Assembly: GCA_903869665.1 (NCBI GenBank)
Contig: CAIPZZ010000119.1
Location: forward strand, 1-32,098
Source of the DNA: an uncultured Opitutia bacterium
GTDB taxonomy: Bacteria; Verrucomicrobiota; Verrucomicrobiia; Opitutales; Opitutaceae
Direction of reading: 5' to 3'
DNA: 32,098 bases
Positions 17,218-27,021 of this stretch are shown piece after piece. Each line of letters begins with the position of its first letter. The first letter of the stretch is position 1. A model generated the notes under the pieces. The model was given only the letters and a program-made list of their open reading frames with translations, searched no databases and was not told the DNA's origin. Position numbers and translations under genes: made by a program.

Positions 17218-19598
17218 GGCAATCCTTTCCAACGGCGCCAGCCCCACTCGGCGAGGAAGCAGGCGAGCACGGCAAGAAACACCGCGCTCTGCTGCCATAG
17301 CGGGAGCGTCCACTGCTCCGTGACAGGCGCGGGGGCCTGCGCCATTTTTTTGGCGAGGGCGTCGAGGCCAGACCATGCGACCACTTCGCCGCCGGTGCGG
17401 CGGGCGAGCTCCTCGAGCAGCGCGCGGTTGGGCGCGAGGGTGCGGAACTCGTCAGCGGCGGGATCGCTGATCCAGCCGGCCTGTGCCTTGCCGATGACCT
17501 GGCCGGCGCGGTCGGTGACGGCGACTTCGGCAAGATAGGCTCCGGCGTCACGCGGCGCAAAGGTGGCGGTGAACTGGCCCGGCGCGTCGGCGACCGGCTC
17601 GGCGGGCAACGTGACCTCGGTGAAAGCAGGCGCGGCGTCCTTTTTCGCCGGCTCGGTGCCGACGCGCTTCACGTTGATCTTGACGCTTGCGAGGTCGAGC
17701 GGGCGGAACTCCTGGTCGCGCGCGGTCACGCGCAGCGTCATGCCGCCGGCCTCCTCGGCGGCGGGCTCGGCGCGGATCTCGACGGGCGCGGGCACGTCGG
17801 TCACGAGCCAGCGGGCGAGTTGCCGCCAGAACCGCGCCATGTCGGCCATCTCGGCCTCGCCCTGCATGCCCCAGTCCCAGAGGTTGGCGAGGGTGAGCAC
17901 GGCGACGCGGCCCGCACCGTAGTGCTGCGCCACGAGCGCGGGCACGCTTAGCCCGGCCTCGTCGCGAACGGTGGAGAGCACGGTCGCGGCGGGCTTGACG
18001 CGGGTGACAAGGTTGGTCGCCCCGCCCCCGATTTTTTTCATCGCGTCGAGGCGCTTGCGCTCGTCGGCCTCGATCGCACGGACGCGCGTCCACGGCTCCA
18101 GCCAGCCCTCGCGCGTAAGATTCCACGCGAGATCGCCCTGGATGAGGGTGTTGGTTTTGCCGAGATAGACGGGCAGCGCGGAGGCGAGCGGGGTGTTGTC
18201 GTAGCCACCGGCCTCGAGCGACTCCTGTCCGCCGAGCATGAGCAGGCCGCCGCCGCGCTCGGCGGCGAAGCGCCGGAGCAGGCCGAGCTGGTCGGAGGTG
18301 AAGAACGAGGCTTCGACCTTGCCGAGGATGATGGCGTCATAGGTGAACAGCTCGGCGGCGCTCTTGGGAAAGCCGGCCTTGAGCTTCGCGGCCTCCTCGT
18401 CGTCCTTGGGGTTGACAGCCTCCAGCACGGGCTGGTCGTAGCGCTGGGTGTCGTCGGTCGCCGCGCCCGCGCCACGGAAGATGGGGTTGCTGGTCTCGCC
18501 GGCGCGGCCGAGAAACGTCATCTTCGGCTCGCGGTTGGCGATGCGGATGATACCGGGGAGCTGAAGCTGAGGGTCGTCGGCGAGGGCGCGGTTGAGGAAC
18601 TTGAACTCCCAGTCGGGCCGGCCAGCGACGTAGAGGATGCGATAGGCCGGGCGGCCGCGGTCCACGAGCACGGCGCGGCGGTTGTTGAGCGCCGTGGCCT
18701 CGGCGATGTTCTCCTTCGCCGTGGCGGTAACCTCGAAAAATTGCACGCCGCTGCCACCGGGCCGCCAACTGAACTCCGCCGCGGCCGCCAGCTCGCCGTC
18801 GGCCACCAGCCGCACCGACTGCGGCGCGGGCAGCTCGCCACTGGTGGCCCCGGCGAGCGGGCGGACGCTCACGAGATAATCGCTGCCGGCGAGGCCCTGC
18901 CCGGTGAGCTCAGCGCGCAGCGTGACGGGCGCGTCGTCAAACGAGGTCTGTCGCACCTCGACGCGCGCGATGCCCGCGTCGCGCAGGCCGTCGGCCGTGC
19001 CGAGGAGGACGGGATAGACGGGCGGCAGGCCGCCGGTGTCGCCGAGGCCATTGGGCAGGTCCGTGGCGTTGCCGTCGGTGAAGAGGATGATGCCGGCGAG
19101 CGGCTGGCCGGCGAGTCGCTCGCGGAGCTTTTTCAACGCGGAGCCGAGCGCAGTGCCGCCGCCTTTGAAGTCGAGCTCGCCGAAGTCGCGCACGCGCCGG
19201 AGGTCGCGGTCGAAGACATAGGGGCGGACCTGAAAGTCGCCGGCGATTTTTTCGAGCCACGGCTGGGCGGGGCTGGCGGCGAGCGCGGCACGGAGCTTGT
19301 CGCCGCGCGCGGCGGGGTCGCCGGCGTCGGCGACCTGGAGGCTCTGGCTGTTGTCGGCGAGGATGGCGACGAGGTTGGCGCCCTTTTTCGGACGCGTGGA
19401 GACCCACTGGGGGTCGAGCAGGCAGAGCAGCAGGAGCGCGATGCCAAGCGTGCGCAGGCCGAGGCCGATGGCGCGCGCGCCGGCCTGCGGGCCGGCGGGG
19501 CGCAGCGCGAGCCACGCGAGCGGCACGAGCACGGCGGCAGCGACGGCGGCGGCGGGCAGCCACGCGGTGTTGTCAAAGGTGAGCGCGGCCAGCGTCAT
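17214..19598 (-). CDS. Membrane protein with VWA and glutamine-amidotransferase-like regions
   Basis: N-terminal TM, ILADNSQSLQVAD (DxSxS MIDAS), IILFTDGNATDLP, RGGGLLMLGGQESLEAGGY, C-terminal TM. Confidence 0.8.
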   Translation of the reverse strand: MTLAALTFDNTAWLPAAAVAAAVLVPLAWLALRPAGPQAGARAIGLGLRTLGIALLLLCLLDPQWVSTRPKKGANLVAILADNSQSLQVADAGDPAARGDKLRAALAASPAQPWLEKIAGDFQVRPYVFDRDLRRVRDFGELDFKGGGTALGSALKKLRERLAGQPLAGIILFTDGNATDLPNGLGDTGGLPPVYPVLLGTADGLRDAGIARVEVRQTSFDDAPVTLRAELTGQGLAGSDYLVSVRPLAGATSGELPAPQSVRLVADGELAAAAEFSWRPGGSGVQFFEVTATAKENIAEATALNNRRAVLVDRGRPAYRILYVAGRPDWEFKFLNRALADDPQLQLPGIIRIANREPKMTFLGRAGETSNPIFRGAGAATDDTQRYDQPVLEAVNPKDDEEAAKLKAGFPKSAAELFTYDAIILGKVEASFFTSDQLGLLRRFAAERGGGLLMLGGQESLEAGGYDNTPLASALPVYLGKTNTLIQGDLAWNLTREGWLEPWTRVRAIEADERKRLDAMKKIGGGATNLVTRVKPAATVLSTVRDEAGLSVPALVAQHYGAGRVAVLTLANLWDWGMQGEAEMADMARFWRQLARWLVTDVPAPVEIRAEPAAEEAGGMTLRVTARDQEFRPLDLASVKINVKRVGTEPAKKDAAPAFTEVTLPAEPVADAPGQFTATFAPRDAGAYLAEVAVTDRAGQVIGKAQAGWISDPAADEFRTLAPNRALLEELARRTGGEVVAWSGLDALAKKMAQAPAPVTEQWTLPLWQQSAVFLAVLACFLAEWGWRRWKGLP

Positions 19599-19646
19599 GC
19601 GGCGCCTCCGGTGCGGACGGGGAAATTCAAGGGCATGGGGCGCGGG

Positions 19647-20828
19647 TTATTTTCCACCGAGGGCCTCGTAATAGCTGCGGACGGCGTCGGCGTATTTCTC
19701 GGGCACCGGGTCGCGGTCGGCGGGCTGGAGCGAGTCGGGCTGCGTGCGGCGGGCGAGCTCCTTGGCGAGCTCGGCGCGGACGGCGGTGAGGGGGGCGAGG
19801 ACGCTGCTCTGCACGTCGCCCCACTGCGGGGCCGTGCCGCGCTGGGTGTAGGCGCGGCGGAGGTCGTCGGCGTTGGCGCGGACGTTGGTGATCTGCTGGC
19901 GGAGGCTGGGATCGTCCACGAGCTGCTCGACGATGCGAAGGCGGTCCGCCCAATCCACGTAGTTGTCGCCGGTGATGGGGCCGGCCGGCAGGCCGTTGTT
20001 GTTCAAGAACGCGTCGGTGAGCGCGCCGAGGTTGTTGACGGCGTTGCCGGCAAACGCGCCGCCACCGTTGTTATTGAAATTACCGCCGCCGCCGGCCGCA
20101 CCGCTCTGGCGGTTGCCGCCATTCTGGGCGAGCTGGCCGCCATTGCCGCCGCGCTGACCCGGCTGGCCGGCGCGCTGACCGCCACCGCCACGCTGGCTGG
20201 GATCGCCGGGCTGATTGCCGCCGCCGCCACGGCCGGGCTGACTGGGGTCATTCTGAGCGAGGTCTCCTTGCTGGCCCGCGCCACCCTGCCCGCCACGCTG
20301 GCCGCCGCCACGCTGCCCACCACCGCGCTCGCCCGGCTGGCCCCCGGGTTGCTGTCCGCCACCGCGCCGGCCTTGGCCGCCCGGCTGGCCGCTGGGATCA
20401 TTTTGTGCGAGTTCACCGTCGCCGGGCTGTGCGCCGCCTGGCGCGCCCGCGCCACGCTGGCCGGGCTGCTGGGCACCACCGCGCTGACCTTCCCCACCCG
20501 GCTGCTGGTTGGGATCGTTTTGCGCGAGATTGCCGTCACCTGATTGCGCCCCGTTCCGCCCTCCAGACCCACGTTGACCGTCCAAACTTGGCCCGGCACC
20601 ACGGGCGGGGCTGAGCACCGAAGCCAGCGCGCGGGACAGTTCCGCTTCATTCAAAATGCCGTCATGGTTGGCATCAAAATTGGCCAGCAAATCTCGGGCC
20701 CCTTGCTCGGCTGACACGGCAGACGCGTCTGCCGGCGCCGCGCGCTGCGTCGGCTCGGCGGCAGGCTGTGCTTGGAGCAGGACCGCACCCGCCGACAGGA
20801 CGATGAAAGAAAAGAATGATGATTTCAT
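19647..20828 (-). CDS. Secreted EF-hand protein with long Gly/Gln/Asn-rich low-complexity region
   Basis: Signal peptide, EF-hand FDANHDGILNEAEL, then repeated LAQNDPxxQPGG/RGGG segments, then a globular helical C-terminus. Confidence 0.8.
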   Translation of the reverse strand: MKSSFFSFIVLSAGAVLLQAQPAAEPTQRAAPADASAVSAEQGARDLLANFDANHDGILNEAELSRALASVLSPARGAGPSLDGQRGSGGRNGAQSGDGNLAQNDPNQQPGGEGQRGGAQQPGQRGAGAPGGAQPGDGELAQNDPSGQPGGQGRRGGGQQPGGQPGERGGGQRGGGQRGGQGGAGQQGDLAQNDPSQPGRGGGGNQPGDPSQRGGGGQRAGQPGQRGGNGGQLAQNGGNRQSGAAGGGGNFNNNGGGAFAGNAVNNLGALTDAFLNNNGLPAGPITGDNYVDWADRLRIVEQLVDDPSLRQQITNVRANADDLRRAYTQRGTAPQWGDVQSSVLAPLTAVRAELAKELARRTQPDSLQPADRDPVPEKYADAVRSYYEALGGK

Positions 20829-20845
20829 GGGGGAGGGGTTCTGTG

Positions 20846-23800
20846 TCAGGGGGTGGCGACCCGGTTGAGCAGTGTGGTCAGGTCGGCCTGATCCAGACCA
20901 CCCTTGCCCGTCTGGTCATATTGCCGGATGAGCAAAGAAATCAAACTCGGCGGAACCGGTCGCCCACCCGCACCGCCTAAGTCGGAGCTAGCATCGCCGG
21001 CCAAAGCCGGGTTTCCGATCGGAGCCGCGGGATTGCCGGAAGCCGGCGCACCCGAACCGGCGAGACCCGAGGAGGCACCGACGGGGGAAGCATTTTGCGC
21101 CAGCGCGGGCTGCCCCGAAGCAGGAGCTTGGGGGGTGGCCCCAGACGCGGCGGAACCAGCCTCCGGATTGGGCGGCGTTTCCGGGCGGGCCTGCTGGAGC
21201 CGCCGAGCGAGCGCGTCCAATGTCCCCGTCGTTAGCTCGAGTTCGGGAGCGACATACGGGCCGGGCTGGCCGGCCTCGCCCGGAACGCCCGCACCGCGCT
21301 GGCCGTTCTGCGCGAGCTGCTGCTGGTTACCATCGCCGGGCTGCTGACCGTTCTGGCCGGGCTGGTTGCCGCCCTGGGCGGCCTGGCGATCCTGCTGGAG
21401 CTGGCGGGCGAGGTCGGCGAGCTCGTTCTGCGCGAACTGGAGGGCCTGTGTCTCGTCGCCGAGCACGGAGTCGGCGGCGCGCTCGACGCCGCGACGGAGC
21501 TGGTCGAGATTCTGGGCGACGCCGGCCTGGGCCTCGCGCGAGCGGTCGTTGAAGCCGCGGCGGAGCAGATCGGCGCCATCGCGCAACTGGTTGCCGGTGT
21601 TGGCGAGGTTTTGCGACTGCGTGCGGAGGAGATCGTAGAGCTGGTTGTGCAGGGCGGGCTCGGTGGTTTCGCTGGCGTCGGTGACGTCGCGGAGGTTGTT
21701 CATCAGGCCCTCGAGGCTCGCGCGCTGCTGGTCGAGATTCTGGGCGAGCGCCTGGCGCGGGCCGGAGTCGTCGAGCGGGCTCGCGCCAGTCTGAGCGGAC
21801 TGGGCGATCTGCTGCTCAAGCTGCCGCTGGCGGTCGGCGAGATCGCGGGCCTGCTGGCGGGCGGAGCGCATTTGGTCAGCAAACTGGCTGGAGGACTGGC
21901 GCTGGAGGTTGTTGCGGGCCTCGTCGAGTTGCTCCTGGGAGCGGGCCCCCGCAGCGAGGGCCTGCTGGACGTTGTTCTGGGCGAGTTGCTCGTTGGCGCG
22001 CTGCATGTCCTGCCGGGCCTGCTCCAGCTGGTCGCGGGCCTGCTGGGCCTGCTGCGCCTGGTCGGCGGACTGCTGGCCCTGAGCCTGAGCGTTGGCCTGC
22101 AGATTGTCGAGGCGCTGGCGGGCCTCGTCGAGGTCGGCGAGCATCTGGCGTTGCTCCTCCTCCAGGCGGCGAAGCTCGCGTTGGATCTGCTCGCGCTGCG
22201 GCTCGTCGCGGGCGGCGTTGAGGGCGGTCTGCAGCTCCTGCAGGCGCTGGTTCACATCGTTCTGCCGGCGAGAGAGCTCGTTGAGGCGGCTCTGGACGGC
22301 GAGCTGCTCGCGCTGCTCCTCGGTCGCAGGCTGCTGCGCGTCCTGCTGCTGCTGGTAGTTGTCCTGCTGCTGGTTGAGATCGAGCTGGTCGAGCTGGGAC
22401 TGGTTGCGGTTGCGCTGCTGCTGCTGGCCTTGTTGTCCGCGCTGCTGCTGAGCGACGCGGGTCTCGCGCGCCTGCAATTTCAGGAGCGCCTGGTAGGCGC
22501 CCTGCGCGCCGGTCCACGCCGGTGAGAGGGGGTCGAGGGATTTTTTGTCGCCGGCCTGAGCCAGATTGTCGGCGGACTGCTTCATGAAGCGCTCGGCCTG
22601 CTCGGCGGCGGCCTGCTGCCGGGCGCTGCTGAGGTCGGCCTTGGCCTCCTCAAGCAAATCCTGCGCACGCTTCTGCTCCTCGGCGAGAGTCTTGACGTCG
22701 TCGGCGTAGGTGGGGCCGGGCTCGGTCTGGCGGCGGAGGTTGAAGATGGCGGTGGAGATCTGGCGCTGGAGGTCGAGCAGCTCGTTGTCGGTCTGTGGCT
22801 GCTGGCCGCCCTGCTGGCGCTGCTGCTGCCGTTGCTGAAGGGCTTGGGCCTCCGCGGCGCTGGCCTGACGAAAAACCTCCTCGAAGGGTCGCACCTCGGC
22901 GAACGCGAGGTCGCTGGTGACACGGCGGGGCTTGCCGTCGGCACCAGCATCGTCCGCCCAAGCGAACCAAGTCACGAGGTCATCGGGCTTGATGCCCTTG
23001 GGCTCGAGGGCGAGCATCTGCTCGAAGGTCGTGCCGGCCGCCGCCGGGGTGCCCGCGCCCCGGGCCCCGGCACCGCGAGCACCGGCGCCACGGCCAGCCG
23101 GCGCGGCGGGCGTGACAGGGGCGGGCGGCGCGGTGCCCTTGAGTGAGATGTATTGCGGCTCCTGCTCGCCGATGCTGATGGCGAGGCCGTAGTCGAGCAG
23201 GCCGAAATCATCGCTAGCGCGCGCGGAGAGGCGCATCTCCTCCAACGAGGACACGCGCACGTCGCTGCGAGGAAACACCAAGGCGACGGTCGCGGGGCGG
23301 TTGGGGACGGCGGTGATGGTGATGTTGGTGCTGGCGGGATTGGGGCGCTGCTGGTCGTCCTTCAGGGCGAGCTGGTAGGTGTGGGTGGCCGAGATGGTGG
23401 TGGTCAGCGTGAACTTCGTGCGCGTGGCGTCGGCGGGCGTGAGCGCGATCTCGGCGCCGGTTTCGTCGCGGAGGACGGCACTGGCCAGAGGCTTGTTGAC
23501 GGTAAAATCGTATTTAAGCGCGGTGCCCTCGACGGCCTGGACGCGGCGGGTGTTAGGGATGGTCCGGTCGGGCAGGTTGGTGAACTTGGGATAGCTCAGC
23601 GCGGCGTCGGCGCGGACGAGCGCGGGCTGGTCGAAGACGGTGATGGTAAACTTCTCCGTCTCGCCCTGGTCATGGACCACGCGGTAGGTGAGGTCGGCGG
23701 CGAGACGCGGGAAACGCGCGACATAGACCGGGTCGCCAAGGTTGCGCTCCATCTGCACCCGGCCGGACTTGCCGTCGGAGGTCTGCCAGACGAGCTCGAC

Positions 23801-24451
23801 GCGGCGGGAGAACCGGCCGGTCACGCGCGCGTCAATCAGCACCGGCGCGCCGCGCTCACGCTCGGCGTTACCCGGCGTGACGGCGACCTTGATCTCGGGC
23901 TTGACCCATGGCGGGACGACCGGAGTGCGCTGGAACAGCAGGGCGGCGAGGGCGAGCGTAGCCGCGAGCGTCGCACCGTGGCCAAACCAGGCCCAGCGCG
24001 ACTCGCGCCGGGCGCGAAGCGTCCACGGATGCCGGCGGGCGTGGCGGAGTGACTCATCAATGAGCCGGCGCTGGAGAAAATCGAACCCCCCGCCCTCGGC
24101 CGGGGTCTGCTCGGCGGCGGTGCGGAGCGCGAGCCGCAGGTCGGGAAACTCGGCTTCGACGATCCGCGCGGCGGCGGCGAAATCGAGCGGGGTGCGGCGG
24201 GCGACGATGAAGCCGTGGACCAGCGCCCCGAAAAACACGACGGCGAGCGCTACCCCGCTGAAGGTGGTGAACTCCGCCTCCTTCCACGCGCGGAGCGAGA
24301 GCAGGCCGACAGCGACGGCGGTGACGGCGAGCCAGCGCCACATGGCGAGTCGGTGCAGGCGGTTGGCGCGCAGCCGCGCGGCGACTCCGCGCAGGTGCGC
24401 GGCCAGCTGGGGCTCCATGCGGGCGGGGTCCGGGGCGGGGCTGGGGCTCAT
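20846..24451 (-). CDS. DUF4175-like large membrane protein with Gln-rich coiled coil and C-terminal EF-hand
   Basis: Two N-terminal TM segments, Ig-like region (ALVRADAALSYPKFTNLPDRT), Q-rich coiled coil, C-terminal YDQTGKGGLDQADL. Confidence 0.78.
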   Translation of the reverse strand: MSPSPAPDPARMEPQLAAHLRGVAARLRANRLHRLAMWRWLAVTAVAVGLLSLRAWKEAEFTTFSGVALAVVFFGALVHGFIVARRTPLDFAAAARIVEAEFPDLRLALRTAAEQTPAEGGGFDFLQRRLIDESLRHARRHPWTLRARRESRWAWFGHGATLAATLALAALLFQRTPVVPPWVKPEIKVAVTPGNAERERGAPVLIDARVTGRFSRRVELVWQTSDGKSGRVQMERNLGDPVYVARFPRLAADLTYRVVHDQGETEKFTITVFDQPALVRADAALSYPKFTNLPDRTIPNTRRVQAVEGTALKYDFTVNKPLASAVLRDETGAEIALTPADATRTKFTLTTTISATHTYQLALKDDQQRPNPASTNITITAVPNRPATVALVFPRSDVRVSSLEEMRLSARASDDFGLLDYGLAISIGEQEPQYISLKGTAPPAPVTPAAPAGRGAGARGAGARGAGTPAAAGTTFEQMLALEPKGIKPDDLVTWFAWADDAGADGKPRRVTSDLAFAEVRPFEEVFRQASAAEAQALQQRQQQRQQGGQQPQTDNELLDLQRQISTAIFNLRRQTEPGPTYADDVKTLAEEQKRAQDLLEEAKADLSSARQQAAAEQAERFMKQSADNLAQAGDKKSLDPLSPAWTGAQGAYQALLKLQARETRVAQQQRGQQGQQQQRNRNQSQLDQLDLNQQQDNYQQQQDAQQPATEEQREQLAVQSRLNELSRRQNDVNQRLQELQTALNAARDEPQREQIQRELRRLEEEQRQMLADLDEARQRLDNLQANAQAQGQQSADQAQQAQQARDQLEQARQDMQRANEQLAQNNVQQALAAGARSQEQLDEARNNLQRQSSSQFADQMRSARQQARDLADRQRQLEQQIAQSAQTGASPLDDSGPRQALAQNLDQQRASLEGLMNNLRDVTDASETTEPALHNQLYDLLRTQSQNLANTGNQLRDGADLLRRGFNDRSREAQAGVAQNLDQLRRGVERAADSVLGDETQALQFAQNELADLARQLQQDRQAAQGGNQPGQNGQQPGDGNQQQLAQNGQRGAGVPGEAGQPGPYVAPELELTTGTLDALARRLQQARPETPPNPEAGSAASGATPQAPASGQPALAQNASPVGASSGLAGSGAPASGNPAAPIGNPALAGDASSDLGGAGGRPVPPSLISLLIRQYDQTGKGGLDQADLTTLLNRVATP

Positions 24452-24508
24452 GGGCGTGAAGGGTTGGGCGGCGCGGCGGGGCTTAAGACGTCAGGAAGGG
24501 GCGGGAGG

Positions 24509-26719
24509 TTAAGACGAAGTTGCGGCGGCGGGGACGGGGACGGCCTCGCGGCGGGCAATCAGATAGGAGAAGAGGCTCTCGAACGCAAGCAGCACAGCGG
24601 CCCCGGCCAGCAGCCAGCGCCAGAGCTTCTGGCGGCCTTCTAGCACGACGGCGGTCTGCGTGCCGGCGGCGGGCTTGGGGGCCTCGCCGGCGGCGAGCGC
24701 GCCGGGCGTGGGGGCGCGCAAGGGGACGCCGAGCTTCTCCAGATCGTCGAGCGGCAGCGGGGCGACGTTGCTCTCTGCGGCTGGAGCTTGCACGGCGACG
24801 AGTAGGGTCGTGCCGGCCTCGTTGAGCTCATAGACGCCGGGTTGCACCGGGGCAGTGTTGGCCAAGGTCGCGGTGCTGTCCAGCGCCGAGCGCCATTGCG
24901 CGGGGCCGGCGGTGACGAGCCGCGCGGTGTCGCCAACCTCCGCCACGGCCGGGCGCACGGCCCCGCCGGCGGCGCGCTCAAACAACGCCTGCAGCCACGG
25001 GACAAACTTGGTCGAGATCACCCACTGGCCGGCGGCGGTGGACCAGTCGCCACCCCACACCACGAGGCGGCCCTTGCCCACCGGAACTTCCAGCACGGCG
25101 GGCGTGCCGTCGTCAAAGCGAGCGGCGACGACGGCCTTGGTGCCGATGGGAAGCGCGACGGGCTGCGGCTTCCAGAAGCGGACGGCGGTGAAATTGCTGA
25201 AGCGCGGATCGGCGAATGGCGCGAACAACGGGTGCCGCAGGTCCACGCTGCCGAGCAGCGCGTCGGCCCGCGCGGCGGCCGCTGGTGCCCAGCCGGCCTC
25301 GCCGGCCAGCTCGGCGGCCGTGGCGACCATCGCGGGGTCGTTGAGCAGCACGACGGCGAACTCGCCGGCGGCGAGCCGGGCGCGGAGCGCGCGGGCGGCG
25401 TCAGTGGTGAGCGGCGCGGCGACGACGGAGAACTCGGAGGCGCTTTTCTCCGTCGCGCCAGCGCCGGACCGAGCGGCGGCGGTGGCGGGATCCGCACCTT
25501 GAGATTTGGGATCCGCGGACGCGCCCGTGGACGCGGCGGTGGCGACCGGCGAGAGACCTTCGGTGACGGCGCGGACTTTCACGACGGGGTCTTTCCAGCC
25601 GGCGGTGGCGCGCTCGAGATAGAAGCGCGCATGCTTCAGATCGTCGGCCGAGTCCGCGCCATAATAGGCGAGCGTGAGCGCGCGGGGCGCGGGGCGCACG
25701 AGCCAAAGCGTGTTGTCAAACGGCTCGGCGTCGCCCTCCAGGTCGAGCCGGAGCGGGCCATCGGGGGCGGAGCCGGGAACGGGCACGAGGGCGACGAGCG
25801 CGTCACCGGCGGGAACCGTGACGGCCTGCGGCGGGGCGAGGTCGCGGCCGGTGCGGGCGTCACGCAGGCGGAGGCGGAGCGGGCTGGCGGGAGCGGCGGC
25901 GCTTTGCACGACGCGCACGCGGGCCACGGCCTTGGGCGGAAACGGGTCGCCGGACGCGGCGGCAGCGGAGACATCGGGCGCCCAGCCGAGCCATTGGAGG
26001 CCGGCGTTGCCGGGCTGGCCGGGCTTGAGCTGCTCTAGGACGACCTCACAGTTCTTCGGCCAAGTGAGGCCAGCGAGGCCGGCGACGCGCGTGCCGGCGG
26101 CGAGGTCGGAGACAATGACGAGCTTTTTGCGCGCGGCGCTGTCGGTCGCCTCGGCCATCTGCTCCCACTGCAGCACGGCGGTCTCGACGGCGGTGTCGAG
26201 CTGCGTCGGCCCCCAGCCCGGCTCGCGGGCGGCGAGGACGGACTTCACGAAATTGGCACGGTCGGGCGCGGGCGTCTGCAGCCAACGCTCGCGGCTCACG
26301 AGCTCGGCGCCGGAGGTTGCGAAGAGGACGAACTGGTCGCCCTCCTTGAGGGAGGCGGCGAGGTCGGAGATTTTCTGCCGTGCGGCGGGCCAGAGGCCGG
26401 TGCGCCGCATCGAGGCGCTGTCGTCGAGGAGGGCGACGACGCTCTGCGGCGCGCCGGGCTGTAGCACGAGCGGCACGTCCTGCCGTAGAAACGGCCGCGC
26501 GAAGCCCGCCGCGAGCACGGCGACGATGAGGCAGCGGAGCAGGAGGAGCAACGGATGCTGGATGCGGCTGCGCTTGCTGAGGCGCGGCGGTGACTCGGAA
26601 AGGAAACGCATCGCGCTGAACTGCTGCCGCTCGCGCGTCACGCGCCGGATGAGGTGCGCGATGATCGGGCCGGCGATGAGCGCGAAACCCGCGAGGAACC
26701 AAGGAGAGAGAAAATTCAT
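24509..26719 (-). CDS. BatA-type (aerotolerance N-terminal domain) VWA membrane protein
   Basis: MNFLSPWFLAGFALIAGPIIAHLIRR, VVALLDDSASMRRTG (MIDAS), C-terminal TM. Confidence 0.88.
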   Translation of the reverse strand: MNFLSPWFLAGFALIAGPIIAHLIRRVTRERQQFSAMRFLSESPPRLSKRSRIQHPLLLLLRCLIVAVLAAGFARPFLRQDVPLVLQPGAPQSVVALLDDSASMRRTGLWPAARQKISDLAASLKEGDQFVLFATSGAELVSRERWLQTPAPDRANFVKSVLAAREPGWGPTQLDTAVETAVLQWEQMAEATDSAARKKLVIVSDLAAGTRVAGLAGLTWPKNCEVVLEQLKPGQPGNAGLQWLGWAPDVSAAAASGDPFPPKAVARVRVVQSAAAPASPLRLRLRDARTGRDLAPPQAVTVPAGDALVALVPVPGSAPDGPLRLDLEGDAEPFDNTLWLVRPAPRALTLAYYGADSADDLKHARFYLERATAGWKDPVVKVRAVTEGLSPVATAASTGASADPKSQGADPATAAARSGAGATEKSASEFSVVAAPLTTDAARALRARLAAGEFAVVLLNDPAMVATAAELAGEAGWAPAAAARADALLGSVDLRHPLFAPFADPRFSNFTAVRFWKPQPVALPIGTKAVVAARFDDGTPAVLEVPVGKGRLVVWGGDWSTAAGQWVISTKFVPWLQALFERAAGGAVRPAVAEVGDTARLVTAGPAQWRSALDSTATLANTAPVQPGVYELNEAGTTLLVAVQAPAAESNVAPLPLDDLEKLGVPLRAPTPGALAAGEAPKPAAGTQTAVVLEGRQKLWRWLLAGAAVLLAFESLFSYLIARREAVPVPAAATSS

Positions 26720-27021
26720 GGGGTGATTTCTTTGCTCTTGAGCCGTTCAACTCGATTTTTCCCAAGCCTTTTCATGAACCAGACGAGGAGATCGCCCGGA
26801 GCAATAATGACAATGTTCAAGCCTAGTGTCTTCCAAAGACCCCATTGAGAATCCCATTGAGAATAATAGATGAAACATATCCACATCGCGGGAACAATTC
26901 TGAGCGAATCGATCCAATTCATCGCCCTCGACTCATGAGCGAAAAACACGGCACAGCATCTTGCCGCCAAAAGCGTCACGTAAATGCAGAGTAGAAACAA
27001 TACTGTGGCTTGGTCGCTCAT
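26716..27021 (-). CDS. Small hypothetical membrane protein (101 aa)
   Basis: Hydrophobic segments, 4-nt overlaps with both neighbours, AT-richer than the surroundings. Confidence 0.65.
   Translation of the reverse strand: MSDQATVLFLLCIYVTLLAARCCAVFFAHESRAMNWIDSLRIVPAMWICFIYYSQWDSQWGLWKTLGLNIVIIAPGDLLVWFMKRLGKNRVERLKSKEITP
26841..26864. repeat. Perfect 12-bp tandem duplication, in frame
   Basis: cccattgagaat x2, encoding the repeated SQWD/SQWG in YYSQWDSQWGLW. Confidence 0.8.

Noticed and set aside
18741-20543. 600-aa plus-strand ORF
   Set aside because: Antisense to two well-supported genes (VWA protein and EF-hand protein) in high-GC DNA; Ala/Gly/Arg-rich translation with no domain motifs.
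20080-20560. Repeated DNA in the EF-hand gene as a possible CRISPR or minisatellite array
   Set aside because: Repeats are irregular, lack constant spacers, and are explained by codons of a Gly/Gln/Asn-rich protein.
21611-22525. 304-aa plus-strand ORF, very Leu/Val-rich, resembling a membrane protein
   Set aside because: It is antisense to the Gln/Arg/Ala-rich coiled coil of the DUF4175-like gene; CAG codons read as CTG (Leu) on the other strand explain the composition.
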